From contig NZ_FQYK01000013.1 in the NCBI RefSeq assembly GCF_900141715.1, positions 1 to 32,995 on the forward strand: 32,995 nt of DNA. The letters run 5' to 3'. This document shows, in pieces, positions 5,473-15,002 of the stretch. Within the stretch, counting starts at the first letter, position 1. Each line of letters opens with the position of its first letter. The notes under the pieces were generated by a model, which searched no databases, was not told where the DNA came from, and was given only the letters and a program-made list of their open reading frames with translations. The DNA comes from Algibacter luteus. GTDB lineage: Bacteria > Bacteroidota > Bacteroidia > Flavobacteriales > Flavobacteriaceae. Both the position numbers and the translations under genes were made by a program.

Positions 5473-8400
5473 ATGAGAAAAAATAAAATTAAGAATATAC
5501 AAGACGCTGATCTATCAAGTGCTGGAGATGACTTTCATGTTCTTTGGACAATGAAAAAATCTTTTGAGATGCTAAATTTTGATGATGAAGGATTGAAAGC
5601 AATATACATTGAAGACGTGGAAAAGAAGTTTTCAACTGATTCCGACCCAACAGGAGAGAAGTTTTTAGGAATCGATATGTCTGAGTATTATGGTGGTAAA
5701 GACTTTAATAGTGCTTGTAAAATAATTATTTCTCAACTTAAATATAGTACTAGAAGAGCAGATGAAACGTACACTTTTTCAAAGTTATATAAAGGGAAAA
5801 AGAGTGACTCTTATAATGGCTCTATAATACATAGACTGTCTTCAATATTTAAGACTTTCATTGATGAATTTGGTAGAGAAAAAGTTCTTAGGAAAGTACA
5901 AATAAAGTTAGTATCTAATCGTGATATTGATAAAAATCAGTTATCGATATTAAATAGCATAAAAGTTTTCTTAAACTCTAACAAGAGAAGAGTAAGTTTC
6001 AATAAAATTTTAGATAAGAATTTTATAAAGTATCGGAAGTCTTTGATGAATCTTCAAACTGCTTCTAAACTTAACTTAACTGAATTTACAGACTTTTTAA
6101 GGATACTTGATTTTGATGATTGTGGCGCAAACTCAAGAAATTTATTAAAACTTAATTTGGTTAAGGCTATATCCAATACTGCGATTACTTATAAATCTCA
6201 ATATAATGCTCTTTACTTAGTGGTTTGGAATAAATGTATGCCTGAATCTGATGGTAATAGAATTATAACGGCTACAGATATAATTGCGAATTTAGGTTTT
6301 GATGGTGGTTTAGTTGAAAATCTTTTTCCAGTAAAGCAAAATTTTATTGCGGTTAAAAACCAAGTTAAAAGAGAACAATTAGAAGATATTTTGAAGGTAC
6401 TTACTAATAAAGATGGTAATATGGTTTGCTTACATGGTGGTGCTGGTATCGGTAAATCTACTATTGTTCAACAGATTAAAGATAATATTCCTAAACATTC
6501 GGAATGTATAATATTTGATTGCTATGGAAAAGGGGCATACCAATATTCTACTGATAGACGACATAAACCAAAATATGGTTTAATACATATAGCTAACGAA
6601 TTGGCAAAACTTGTTGGTTCAAGTTTTCTTTTAAATAGAGGAGAGTCAAATGATGTATACATTATAGAATTTGAAAAAAGGTTGAAAGAAGGAATTCAGA
6701 TTTTAAAAAATAGAAACGAAGGATCTGTATTAAATATTATTATTGATGCAGCTGACAATAGTATAGTTGCATCAAAGATTCATAATGAAATTAGCTTTAT
6801 CAGTCAATTAGTAAATTTTAAAGTTCCGAGTGGTTGTAATATCATTTTGACAACAAGGACTTACAGAAAAGACTCCTTGAATTTGCCTGATGATTATATT
6901 GATATACCTCTTGAACCATTTTCTAAAAATGAAACTAGACAATTTGTTGGGGGCTATTATGAGAACATCGATGACAACCAAGTTGATGACTTCCATTCTT
7001 ACACTGATGGAATACCAAGAGCGCAGTTTTATGCATTAGATTTGAAATTAAAGGGAATAGATGAAATAATCAACTATTTAAAACCAAATGGGAAAAAAGT
7101 AGAAGATTTTATTTTAGATAAAATAAAAGATGCCGAAAGAAGAATAGGTAATAAAGATAAACATCTCATTAAAGAGTTTTTGACACTATTAATTACTTTA
7201 CCCAGACCTGTTCCAATAGACTATTTAGCTGAGATTATGAATGTCACTGTGAGTTTCCTTTCAGATTTAAAGTCTGAATTATGGACTGGGTTAATTTGTG
7301 AGAATGAGCAATTTGAGTTTAGAGATGAAGACTTTGAAAACTTCATAAGAGAGGAATATTCCTTTAATGATATTGAATTATCTAAAATAGCCGATGTGTT
7401 TTTAAATAAATCAGAAACTGATTTTTATGCGGCTAAAAGTTTAGGCTTCATTCTATATAATGCTGGCAAATATGAAGACCTTAAAGAAATAGTCTTAGGA
7501 AGATATAATCTTGAATCGATAACAGATCCTGTACGAGAAAAAGAAATTTATATTGAAAGAGTAAAGCAAGCGATTAAACTATCTAGGAATGAAAATGACT
7601 ATGTAACTTTATATAAGTTGATATTAATTGCTGCAGAAGAAGCTAAAACAGATAAAACATTATCCGATTTATTAATAAGTCATCCTGAATTAATACTATC
7701 ATTTGGGGATGAGTATTCACTACAAAAATATAAACTAAATTCTGAAGAAACCTCATGGGGTGGTTCATTCCATTTGAAATTGGCTTCAACTTATTCAAGA
7801 GTAAATAAAGATGTTGCACTCAGGCATTTGAATACTGCTGAAGATTGGCTTAACTGGAGACGTAATAATAAAGAAAGGTTAGACAAAGATTTTAATAATA
7901 ATTATAACATATCAAGTTTAGACATTTCTTGTCAAACTGAAGCAGTTTTGAGAATTTTTGGAGTGGAAAGATGTGTTAAATCATTGTTTAGATGGACACC
8001 AGAATATATCAGATTATTAGCAGGAGAAAATTTGATTGAAAATATTTTTCAATTTTCTACTACAGAGCAAATAAATGTATGGTTGAGGAGTTCCCGAAAT
8101 TTAAGATTGGACATAAAAATTTTCTTAGTTACCAAGTTATTTAAACATAAAAGGGATACTCATTTTGATTTAGATGCCTTGACAGATAGTTTTTTGAGGT
8201 GTAAAAGAATAAATTTTGATATCAGATTTCATTCAGTTTTAGTTGATTTTTGCGAAATTCTATTTAACAAAAATATTGATGTTCATAAAGTATTAAATAT
8301 ACTCTCGTTCATTAATTATTCAGTGCCTCAAAATATACCATACTTCAGGAATCAATTTGATGATGGAATAGATGAATTTACAATGGATATTGCATTAAGA

Positions 8401-11400
8401 ATGAAATTTATTCAATCCATAATCAACAATAAATCAATCTCTCTTGATTCTATTTACCCCGAAAAATTTAAAAATATAGAAGAAATTGAAGACTACGAGA
8501 AAAGAAATCATGTTAGCCGTGATAAGCAAGAATTTGATAATTTCTATTCTATCAATTTGTCAGTTTATAAACTGAGAACTGAATTATTCTTAAAAAGTAA
8601 AGAAAGAGACAATTTAATTTCCGAGTTCAAGGAACTATGCAAAAAAATAGCAGGTAATTATGATTATGATTATCGAGCTGGATACAGGTCACAGGAGCAA
8701 AAGTTATTTTTCGTAAAAAAAATGACGGAATTATGTTGTTTTATTAATGACAAGTCATTGATTGATGATATTATTAATTCCGACACAAAAGTTCCATACA
8801 CAGGTTTAAGATTTACTGTCTTAAATGAAACACAAATTTTAAGAAGTTTTGATAATAAAAATTTAAAGTTACTAAATGAAATAGATAAAAAGTTTGATGA
8901 GATAAATGGTACTTCTCAAGAATTGGTTGACGATTATATTAAATGTACGACTATTAGTTCAAAAATTGATAATAACGTTGGGAAGTATTTTTTTGAGAAA
9001 TCTTTAGAGGCTGTAAAAGAGATAGAATATTATGAAGCTTTTTCTAAGATAGGATGCTTATACAACTTGACTAGTGTTGGGGTAGAAAAGTCAAATGCAG
9101 AACTAGCTTATAAATACGCTAGATTTGTTGAATATTGTGATGTCAGTCTTGATGGATATGAGAAAAAACACTTCCCTTACGAAATTGCACTCAGGGGAAT
9201 AAGCAACCTTGATTTTACTTCATTGTATTCCACCATTTGTAGATGGCATCATCGAGATGTAATTGATATACATAGCTATACTTTAATTCTTTTGGATAAA
9301 TCATTTAAAAGCAAATTTATCAATCATGAAGAAGCATTATCATTAATGCCTCTATATCAATTAGATCACCATTCTGATACACTAATACAGCTTTATCGGT
9401 CGATCCTCGGCGAATTTGATAAGAATAGTGATGTAAATGGTAAGACTGATTTTGTAAAGTATTTATTGAGAAGATATAAGCTCGTCAATGATAGAAGTAT
9501 ACTGAAAGATATTTATGAGAATATCAAATCAGGCTCTTTTATCGAACATAATGTACTGGAAGAGTTAGAAGATTATTTGAGTTTTCTTGATATTCTCAAT
9601 AAAGAGAAAAAAGAAGAGTACAAAAGCGACAATTCTAAACAAGAGTATCATTATGATATAAATATTGAAGATATAGATATAATTTCAAACACAGAATTAG
9701 AATCTGTAATTGAAAAAATTTCTCTTAATGATGAATCATTTGGGAGGTGGAAGGTTGATAAATTTCTTTCTGATGTTATGGATAGAGTAGAAGTTGGTCA
9801 ATTTGCTGATCATCTTAATGCTCTAGTAAGAATAGACTCAAAAATATTGAATTACTATTCATTGGAGAAAGCTTTAAGTGAAAGACTGAATGAATGGTCT
9901 TATCATCCAATTGTAAATAACTGGTTTGATGAGAGTTTTAAACATGTTTTATCGTCTTGGTTTTATCATTTCAGCGAACATAAAAGATTAAGCATTTGGA
10001 GTATTAATAAACTTGCTGAATTGTTTAAAATCGACAGGTATAAACTAGCAGATGCTATAATTGAAATAATACCAGATAAGATTGACGAACTATCTGATGA
10101 ATCTCTTTATGATGTTTTTGAATTAATAAAACTAAAGCTGTCTAAAAAGCAGAATGAAGAATTACTTCATTGGGCATTAGATCGATGGAGTTTAAAGATA
10201 AAAGAGAATGTAGCCGATGGGTCATGGAGTGAAGTATTAGTGCCTTCTAAGAATAAAGATGAGGTGCTATCAGATTTATTAAGATTTGTTTTAGGACATC
10301 CAAATAAAAAGAATAGATGGAGAGCAATTCATTCTATTAAGAAGATAGTCCATTACAATATTAATATTCTAAAGTACTTGTTGGAAAAACAAGACCTAGA
10401 TCATTGTTTCCCTTTTCAAAATAAAGATTATAAATTCTACTGGATTTCGGCTAAATTATATCTATGGATAGCCATAGAAAAAGTTAGTATTGAGTATCCT
10501 GATATTATAGTACCGTATAAATCATATTTATTGTCAGAAATCAGGAATACTGAATTGCCTCATGTACTTATTAAGTATTTTGTAAAAAAAACATGCTTTA
10601 ATATTTTAGAAAAATTCCCAAATAGTTTTAACAGTGATGAGATTCAGACCATAAATGATTGTTTACAATCAAAGTTTGAAAAAGTGAATGAAGAGAGATT
10701 ATCAAGAAAGCAACGAAAATATAACTCTAATAAAAGTAAAAAATGGCGATTTAAATTTGATACAATGGATACATTACCTTATTGGTATAGTGGTTTAGGT
10801 CAAATATTTAATTTATCTGAATACGATGTAGCAGATCTAGCAGATAAATACATTGTAGAAAAATGGGGTTTTGTTGGAGATATCGACGAATATGATTTTA
10901 TAACTAATCAATTGAGTAGTAGAGAATGGAGTTTGACGAGTAAAAGACATGGTAGTAACCCACAAGTAGAAACATTAGAAGTATACTTGGAATATCATGG
11001 AATGTTTTGTGCAGCAGGAGATTTATTAGATATGGAACCACAAGTAGAGGATGAATCCTATTGGAGAACATGGGATACTTGGCTTAAGTCTAGAGCTAAC
11101 ACTTGGGACAAATTTTGGATTTCTGATTTAGTAGATTCGATACCTTTGCAAGAAAAGTATTGGAAAATTGAGTATCCAAAATTTGATAAGGATTGGAGAG
11201 ATAGTATTGAAGAGGATAAATTTGATAGAGAGATTGGGCTTTTAGATTTTTATAATGAAAATTTTATAGTTCCTCATAGTTATAATAAACGCTATATGAG
11301 GGGAAATACAGAATCTGTGTATATAAGATCAGCTTTAGTTTCAAAGAAGGGTTCAGAAGCATTATTGAGGGCATTTCAGTCTGCGAAAAATCATCATGAT

Positions 11401-11925
11401 TATGCTTTTCCAATTGAAAAAGATAGTGACAAAAATGAAATAGACAAGCTCGGTTTTAAGTATTATAGTTGGATAAAATATAACGAGAGTGATGCAGAAG
11501 GAAAAGGTTTAGATAAGCATGATTTTCTTTATGAAGACATAGGATATAGTATCCCTTGTATTGGAAGTGAAATTACTGAATTGTTTGGGATTCAATATAG
11601 TGAGGATTTGAAAAGAGGATTTTTGAGCGAAAGATTAATTATGAAATCTATCAATTGGAATAATACTACAAATGAGAGGTATAGGAGTAGTGGTCTCTTG
11701 GAAAGTGAAGGGGAAGTGTTAGAAGTAGATTTTGATTTTATTTTAAAAGTACTCCAAAAGACAAATCGAAATATGATTATTAAGTGTCAGATAGAAAGGC
11801 AACTCCAAAAGAGGGAATATGATTATAAAGATGACAAAAGGTCATGGGAACATATAAAACTATATTTATTAAAATCGGATGGAACAGTCAAAACACTCAG
11901 AGGAAGAAATTTTAAAATTGGGTAA
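5473..11925 (+). CDS. Giant STAND NTPase with N-terminal nuclease-like domain, putative Avs-like anti-phage protein
   Basis: This 2150-residue protein has no membrane segment or signal peptide. Residues ~15-150 look like a Cap4/PD-(D/E)xK nuclease: E47 in AIYIEDVE, D68 in GIDMSEYY, and Q88-x-K90 in SQLKYSTRR. A STAND NTPase follows: Walker A HGGAGIGKST (321-330), Walker B LNIIIDAAD (420-428), sensor LTTRT (459-463) and a GxP motif at G513-I-P515. Residues ~562-635 resemble a winged helix. The remaining ~1500 residues are helix-rich and probably a superhelical sensor, ending in a distinct C-terminal region (FDFILKVLQK, then YLLKSDGTV). This plan (effector, STAND switch, long sensor) is that of AVAST (Avs) proteins, which recognise phage proteins and activate a nuclease. 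The type cannot be assigned. The downstream gene overlaps its last 47 bases. Confidence 0.85.
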   Translation: MRKNKIKNIQDADLSSAGDDFHVLWTMKKSFEMLNFDDEGLKAIYIEDVEKKFSTDSDPTGEKFLGIDMSEYYGGKDFNSACKIIISQLKYSTRRADETYTFSKLYKGKKSDSYNGSIIHRLSSIFKTFIDEFGREKVLRKVQIKLVSNRDIDKNQLSILNSIKVFLNSNKRRVSFNKILDKNFIKYRKSLMNLQTASKLNLTEFTDFLRILDFDDCGANSRNLLKLNLVKAISNTAITYKSQYNALYLVVWNKCMPESDGNRIITATDIIANLGFDGGLVENLFPVKQNFIAVKNQVKREQLEDILKVLTNKDGNMVCLHGGAGIGKSTIVQQIKDNIPKHSECIIFDCYGKGAYQYSTDRRHKPKYGLIHIANELAKLVGSSFLLNRGESNDVYIIEFEKRLKEGIQILKNRNEGSVLNIIIDAADNSIVASKIHNEISFISQLVNFKVPSGCNIILTTRTYRKDSLNLPDDYIDIPLEPFSKNETRQFVGGYYENIDDNQVDDFHSYTDGIPRAQFYALDLKLKGIDEIINYLKPNGKKVEDFILDKIKDAERRIGNKDKHLIKEFLTLLITLPRPVPIDYLAEIMNVTVSFLSDLKSELWTGLICENEQFEFRDEDFENFIREEYSFNDIELSKIADVFLNKSETDFYAAKSLGFILYNAGKYEDLKEIVLGRYNLESITDPVREKEIYIERVKQAIKLSRNENDYVTLYKLILIAAEEAKTDKTLSDLLISHPELILSFGDEYSLQKYKLNSEETSWGGSFHLKLASTYSRVNKDVALRHLNTAEDWLNWRRNNKERLDKDFNNNYNISSLDISCQTEAVLRIFGVERCVKSLFRWTPEYIRLLAGENLIENIFQFSTTEQINVWLRSSRNLRLDIKIFLVTKLFKHKRDTHFDLDALTDSFLRCKRINFDIRFHSVLVDFCEILFNKNIDVHKVLNILSFINYSVPQNIPYFRNQFDDGIDEFTMDIALRMKFIQSIINNKSISLDSIYPEKFKNIEEIEDYEKRNHVSRDKQEFDNFYSINLSVYKLRTELFLKSKERDNLISEFKELCKKIAGNYDYDYRAGYRSQEQKLFFVKKMTELCCFINDKSLIDDIINSDTKVPYTGLRFTVLNETQILRSFDNKNLKLLNEIDKKFDEINGTSQELVDDYIKCTTISSKIDNNVGKYFFEKSLEAVKEIEYYEAFSKIGCLYNLTSVGVEKSNAELAYKYARFVEYCDVSLDGYEKKHFPYEIALRGISNLDFTSLYSTICRWHHRDVIDIHSYTLILLDKSFKSKFINHEEALSLMPLYQLDHHSDTLIQLYRSILGEFDKNSDVNGKTDFVKYLLRRYKLVNDRSILKDIYENIKSGSFIEHNVLEELEDYLSFLDILNKEKKEEYKSDNSKQEYHYDINIEDIDIISNTELESVIEKISLNDESFGRWKVDKFLSDVMDRVEVGQFADHLNALVRIDSKILNYYSLEKALSERLNEWSYHPIVNNWFDESFKHVLSSWFYHFSEHKRLSIWSINKLAELFKIDRYKLADAIIEIIPDKIDELSDESLYDVFELIKLKLSKKQNEELLHWALDRWSLKIKENVADGSWSEVLVPSKNKDEVLSDLLRFVLGHPNKKNRWRAIHSIKKIVHYNINILKYLLEKQDLDHCFPFQNKDYKFYWISAKLYLWIAIEKVSIEYPDIIVPYKSYLLSEIRNTELPHVLIKYFVKKTCFNILEKFPNSFNSDEIQTINDCLQSKFEKVNEERLSRKQRKYNSNKSKKWRFKFDTMDTLPYWYSGLGQIFNLSEYDVADLADKYIVEKWGFVGDIDEYDFITNQLSSREWSLTSKRHGSNPQVETLEVYLEYHGMFCAAGDLLDMEPQVEDESYWRTWDTWLKSRANTWDKFWISDLVDSIPLQEKYWKIEYPKFDKDWRDSIEEDKFDREIGLLDFYNENFIVPHSYNKRYMRGNTESVYIRSALVSKKGSEALLRAFQSAKNHHDYAFPIEKDSDKNEIDKLGFKYYSWIKYNESDAEGKGLDKHDFLYEDIGYSIPCIGSEITELFGIQYSEDLKRGFLSERLIMKSINWNNTTNERYRSSGLLESEGEVLEVDFDFILKVLQKTNRNMIIKCQIERQLQKREYDYKDDKRSWEHIKLYLLKSDGTVKTLRGRNFKIG

Positions 11926-12583
11926 AAAACTAATAAAGGAATTAGACTTAGTTTATACAGGAAATACCTTAGCGAGATGGATGGCTCATTATCTTGCTGA
12001 ATTAATCAATAATATCAATAAGTGTGAGTCCGAAGAAGAAAAAAGCAAACTTCAGAAAGAATGTTGTGATATTATATTAGAAATATGGGAAAAAAGGGAA
12101 AGAGTACCAATTGAAAAACCTACTGAAAAATTAAAACCAATAATTGATGTCATTTCATTACTTAAAAAAAATGAACATCCTTTTATTCGTCATAAGTTTT
12201 TAGATAAACGAAATGGATTAAAGAATAGTAATTCGGGTTGGCTTAGCTTTTTGGAAATAGTAAAAAATAATTCGGAAAGAATATATCGTAAATCATTGAT
12301 CGCAATGGTAAGTGAAGAACTTTTAGAAAAAGATAAAGAATGGATTGATGAACATGACAGTTTTTTATCTGATGAAGAAAAGAGCGTAGTGGAGTATATA
12401 GACTCAATAAGGGAAATAACAATTTCTATTCATGGTGAAAAAGAGAAGGAAGCAAGTGAAAAAGAAAAAATCCAATATTTATTTAATGAGTTAGAAGAGC
12501 AGATAGATGACCAAAAAGAAGAGCTTCTGAAGCTGAAAAAAATAATATTAAAGAGCACTAAGTATCTAAATAAAAAAAGTTAA
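11879..12583 (+). CDS. Small partner protein of the STAND NTPase, unknown family
   Basis: The 234-residue frame starts 47 bases before the end of the STAND gene; the first residues (HSEEEILKLGKKLIKELDL) look like part of the domain, so the overlapping ATG is kept and translational coupling is likely. The N-terminal third is helical with TLARWMAHYLAELI (about 29-42), and the C-terminus (about 185-228) is a charged coiled coil rich in Glu and Lys. From memory, similar short proteins with an 'ARWMAHY-AELI' motif follow very large ATP-binding proteins in other bacteria; this was not checked. No catalytic motif is visible. It may be a regulator, adaptor or second subunit of the defence system. Confidence 0.75.
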   Translation: MEQSKHSEEEILKLGKKLIKELDLVYTGNTLARWMAHYLAELINNINKCESEEEKSKLQKECCDIILEIWEKRERVPIEKPTEKLKPIIDVISLLKKNEHPFIRHKFLDKRNGLKNSNSGWLSFLEIVKNNSERIYRKSLIAMVSEELLEKDKEWIDEHDSFLSDEEKSVVEYIDSIREITISIHGEKEKEASEKEKIQYLFNELEEQIDDQKEELLKLKKIILKSTKYLNKKS

Positions 12584-12661
12584 GTCCAAATGGTAACTTG
12601 ACTTACGAATGGTTTTAGAGTTGATGTCAAAGATAATTTATAGTTTTTATAAAAGAATGAT

Positions 12662-13396
12662 ATGTCAAGATTAAGAAGAAAAGAAACACTTGCATCAATA
12701 ATGGGGTTTGGGTTTATCCATTTTGAGTTCCATTTAATTGAAGATTATATGAATCATATGGAAACTCATTTTGAAATGGAATTGAAAAATATTGAGGTCG
12801 AATATGATAATTTTCAAAAATCTAAAGAAGAAGATAAGTCGGAGTTTTCAGAAGAATATTTAGACCATATACAAGATTCCTTTATTGACAATGTTTTTAT
12901 GTTTAATGATGTTTATATCAAAAATTATAGAAATGCTCAAATCATACAACTGTATTCTTTTTTTGAAGATGTTTTAAAGCGTGGTTGCGACAGGTTTGCA
13001 TCTTATAAACAGACAGATTACAAAGTAGATGACTTAAAAGGTAATAATGATATTGATAAGGTAAAGAAGTTCTTAAAGCAGTCAGCTAAAGTTGATTTTT
13101 CGGTACTCAATCCTGAATGGAGTTTTATCGATAATTTTAGACAAGTACGTAATTTAGTTGTTCATCATAAGAGTATAATTAAAAACAACGATACCGTCAA
13201 TAATAGTGATAAAAAGTTCAATAATATTAAGAGTTTTAGCAAAGGAAGGTTTACTTTAAAACAGTATGTCTCTTCACAAAATAGATTTGAAATAGTACTT
13301 GATAATCCAAAATTCTTTAAAGAGATAGTAAATAACATTGAAAGTCTATTAGATAAAATAGGCAGTAAAGAAATGCCATTAAACGAAGTAAAATAA
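12662..13396 (+). CDS. HEPN-type protein, possible ribonuclease
   Basis: The 244-residue, mostly helical protein contains RQVRNLVVHH, with R163-x4-H168, the Rx4-6H signature of HEPN RNase active sites. The preceding helices (NAQIIQLYSFFEDVLKRGCD) fit the HEPN fold used by RNase toxins and defence proteins. The N-terminal ~90 residues are acidic and include a long helix. The next gene, encoding a DUF4238 protein, begins 3 bases after its stop, so the two are co-transcribed. Seventy-eight bases separate it from the STAND partner. An abortive-infection or toxin role is likely by family and neighbourhood; its substrate is unknown. Non-catalytic HEPN proteins also exist. Confidence 0.65.
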   Translation: MSRLRRKETLASIMGFGFIHFEFHLIEDYMNHMETHFEMELKNIEVEYDNFQKSKEEDKSEFSEEYLDHIQDSFIDNVFMFNDVYIKNYRNAQIIQLYSFFEDVLKRGCDRFASYKQTDYKVDDLKGNNDIDKVKKFLKQSAKVDFSVLNPEWSFIDNFRQVRNLVVHHKSIIKNNDTVNNSDKKFNNIKSFSKGRFTLKQYVSSQNRFEIVLDNPKFFKEIVNNIESLLDKIGSKEMPLNEVK

Positions 13397-13399
13397 AGT

Positions 13400-14503
13400 A
13401 TGTCAAACCCAATAAAACAACATTATATTCCACGTTCATATTTAAAGAACTTTGGAATTGAAGGTAGAAAAAGAAATTATTTTGTTGATGTTTACAAGTT
13501 AGATGATGATATATTATTAGAACAAATAAGTACCAAAGATATTTGTTTTGAGAAGAACATTTATACAATACCGGCAGAATCAGATGAGGTTAAATATGCT
13601 TTAGAAAAACATTACGCTGAAAATGTAGATAGTGAATTTCAAAAAGTCTATTCCCTGCTTATTGATGAAAAAGCTTTAACGGTAACCCAAGAAGAAAAAA
13701 TACAGATACTCTACGTTTGTCTCTCACTATATTTTAGAACACCAAGAATTTTAAATCTTCAACGGAGTATGAATAATCAAATTTTTGATAAAGCAGCTCA
13801 TACAGCAGATGAAGAAGGAATGATAAAAATGAACTTATATGGTGAAAAAATAAAGTTTCACATTGATGATATTGAAGCTGTAAAAAAAGAACATAACGAA
13901 CGTTCAAGAACGGTTTTTTTAGTAAACCATTTAGAACAATGGGGGAATTTTGTAAAATATAAATATGACTGTACAATTAATGTTATTAAAATTAATGATG
14001 CGAATGCACCTCTCATAACTTGCGATAATCCTGTATCCATCAGGCATTTTGAAACAAATCGTTTTCAAGGGTTATATGACCCAAGAGCAGTAATAACTTT
14101 ACCATTAGACCGCTCACATTATTTAGAAATTCATCCCAATGACTATGCAGATGGCCAAACAAGAATTAATCGACTTACACAAGATAGAGACTATGTATTC
14201 ACTACAAATGGAGTAACCCAACAGAATGCAGAAAAACTATTAATTGGTTATAAAGGAGATATTGATAAACATTTCGATATTCAAAGTCATTATGAAAAAC
14301 CAGAAAATGGTGAGGAATTTGTAAAAAAAGCTAAATACAGAGCGGAACAAGCTCTAATTCTATTTGAGATTTTAAAGAAAAAAGGATTTGTTTCCAATGA
14401 ATTTATTGGTAAGCTAAAAGAGTTATTAGAACACCCTTATTGTAAGGATGACATACAAATGCTGAAGTATAAAAAAGTACTTTCTAAAATGGGTAAGTGG
14501 TAG
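13400..14503 (+). CDS. DUF4238-family protein
   Basis: The 367-residue protein begins with KQHYIPRSYLKNFG (6-19), the hallmark N-terminus of DUF4238, and keeps the family's central LITCDNPVSI segment (about 197-206). The length is typical of the family. No function is established to my knowledge; members often turn up in genomic islands and next to defence genes. The 3-bp gap to the HEPN gene indicates one transcription unit. A nuclease, or a regulator or antidote of the HEPN protein, would be a guess. No transmembrane segment or signal peptide is present. Confidence 0.8.
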   Translation: MSNPIKQHYIPRSYLKNFGIEGRKRNYFVDVYKLDDDILLEQISTKDICFEKNIYTIPAESDEVKYALEKHYAENVDSEFQKVYSLLIDEKALTVTQEEKIQILYVCLSLYFRTPRILNLQRSMNNQIFDKAAHTADEEGMIKMNLYGEKIKFHIDDIEAVKKEHNERSRTVFLVNHLEQWGNFVKYKYDCTINVIKINDANAPLITCDNPVSIRHFETNRFQGLYDPRAVITLPLDRSHYLEIHPNDYADGQTRINRLTQDRDYVFTTNGVTQQNAEKLLIGYKGDIDKHFDIQSHYEKPENGEEFVKKAKYRAEQALILFEILKKKGFVSNEFIGKLKELLEHPYCKDDIQMLKYKKVLSKMGKW

Positions 14504-14513
14504 TATAATACTT

Positions 14514-14542
14514 TTGCAACATCATTTGCAACACCATTGCAT
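14514..14542 (+). promoter_or_regulatory. Triple TGCA-type operator of the czc-like operon
   Basis: Three half-sites lie in a row: TTGCAA (14514-14519), TTGCAA (14526-14531) and TTGCAT (14537-14542), spaced by 6 and 5 nt. The TTGCAA-N5-TTGCAT part resembles boxes of Fur-family regulators such as Nur (tTGCaa-N5-ttGCAA). The site lies 11 bp before a perfect -7 box, and a related site precedes the Zn/Cd ATPase gene (23950-23966). Binding by the Fur-family protein at 20635 is inferred. Confidence 0.55.
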
Positions 14543-14553
14543 TGAATAATTTA

Positions 14554-14561
14554 TATATTTG
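14554..14561 (+). promoter_or_regulatory. -7 promoter box of the czc-like operon
   Basis: TATATTTG matches TAnnTTTG exactly, 10 bp before the ATG at 14572. No TTG at the standard 17-23 bp spacing is present; the TGCA boxes occupy that area. The short leader and missing -33 element would suit a regulated promoter. Confidence 0.6.
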
Positions 14562-14571
14562 TCTAAATTTT

Positions 14572-14967
14572 ATGAAAATATTCGTTTCCATATCAATGTC
14601 AATTTTATTCTTTTTTCAAGGGATTAGCATAGATATGGACTTTTGTGGTCCAATAAAAGAAATTTCAAGCATCATTACCCATTATCAAGACCATAAAGTT
14701 TATGGCGACTCTTTCCTTGAATATGTAGTTGAAGATTACATTGACAATGACACAAAAAATAAAGAGCATCATCATAACCCAGATAAGGAAAACACACCTG
14801 TTCATTCCCATAATCAGTGTTGTCATCCTTTAGTATTAATTATTTCGAACAACAATTTGGCTTTAAACAATCGACTAAAGTTTGAAGAGAAAAAACAGTA
14901 TAATTTACATAAAGTAAACTTCACTTCCAGATATTTGGAATCGCTTTTCCAGCCACCAAGGGCATAA
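14572..14967 (+). CDS. Secreted Cys/His-rich protein, divergent HYC_CC_PP-like
   Basis: The ATG at 14572 is chosen over an in-frame TTG at 14542 that falls inside the operator; 131 residues result. A hydrophobic N-terminus (about 2-19) suggests export to the periplasm. Then come C25 in DFCG, a His-rich linker (H66-H68, H78, H80), a C83-C84-H85 cluster and a C-terminal PP (128-129). This order (Cys-Gly, Cys-Cys, Pro-Pro) parallels the HYC_CC_PP protein at 26019, which also stands in front of an RND pump gene, though with little sequence identity. A periplasmic metal-binding or chaperone role is inferred. It is the first gene of the czc-like operon. Confidence 0.65.
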   Translation: MKIFVSISMSILFFFQGISIDMDFCGPIKEISSIITHYQDHKVYGDSFLEYVVEDYIDNDTKNKEHHHNPDKENTPVHSHNQCCHPLVLIISNNNLALNNRLKFEEKKQYNLHKVNFTSRYLESLFQPPRA

Positions 14968-15002
14968 TTCAGTTTTTTTAAAGGATAACTATATCCAATT
15001 TT

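Noticed and set aside
14542-14571. TTG start for the secreted Cys/His protein
   Set aside because: It would place the start within the operator and upstream of the -7 box; the ATG at 14572 gives a clean signal peptide.
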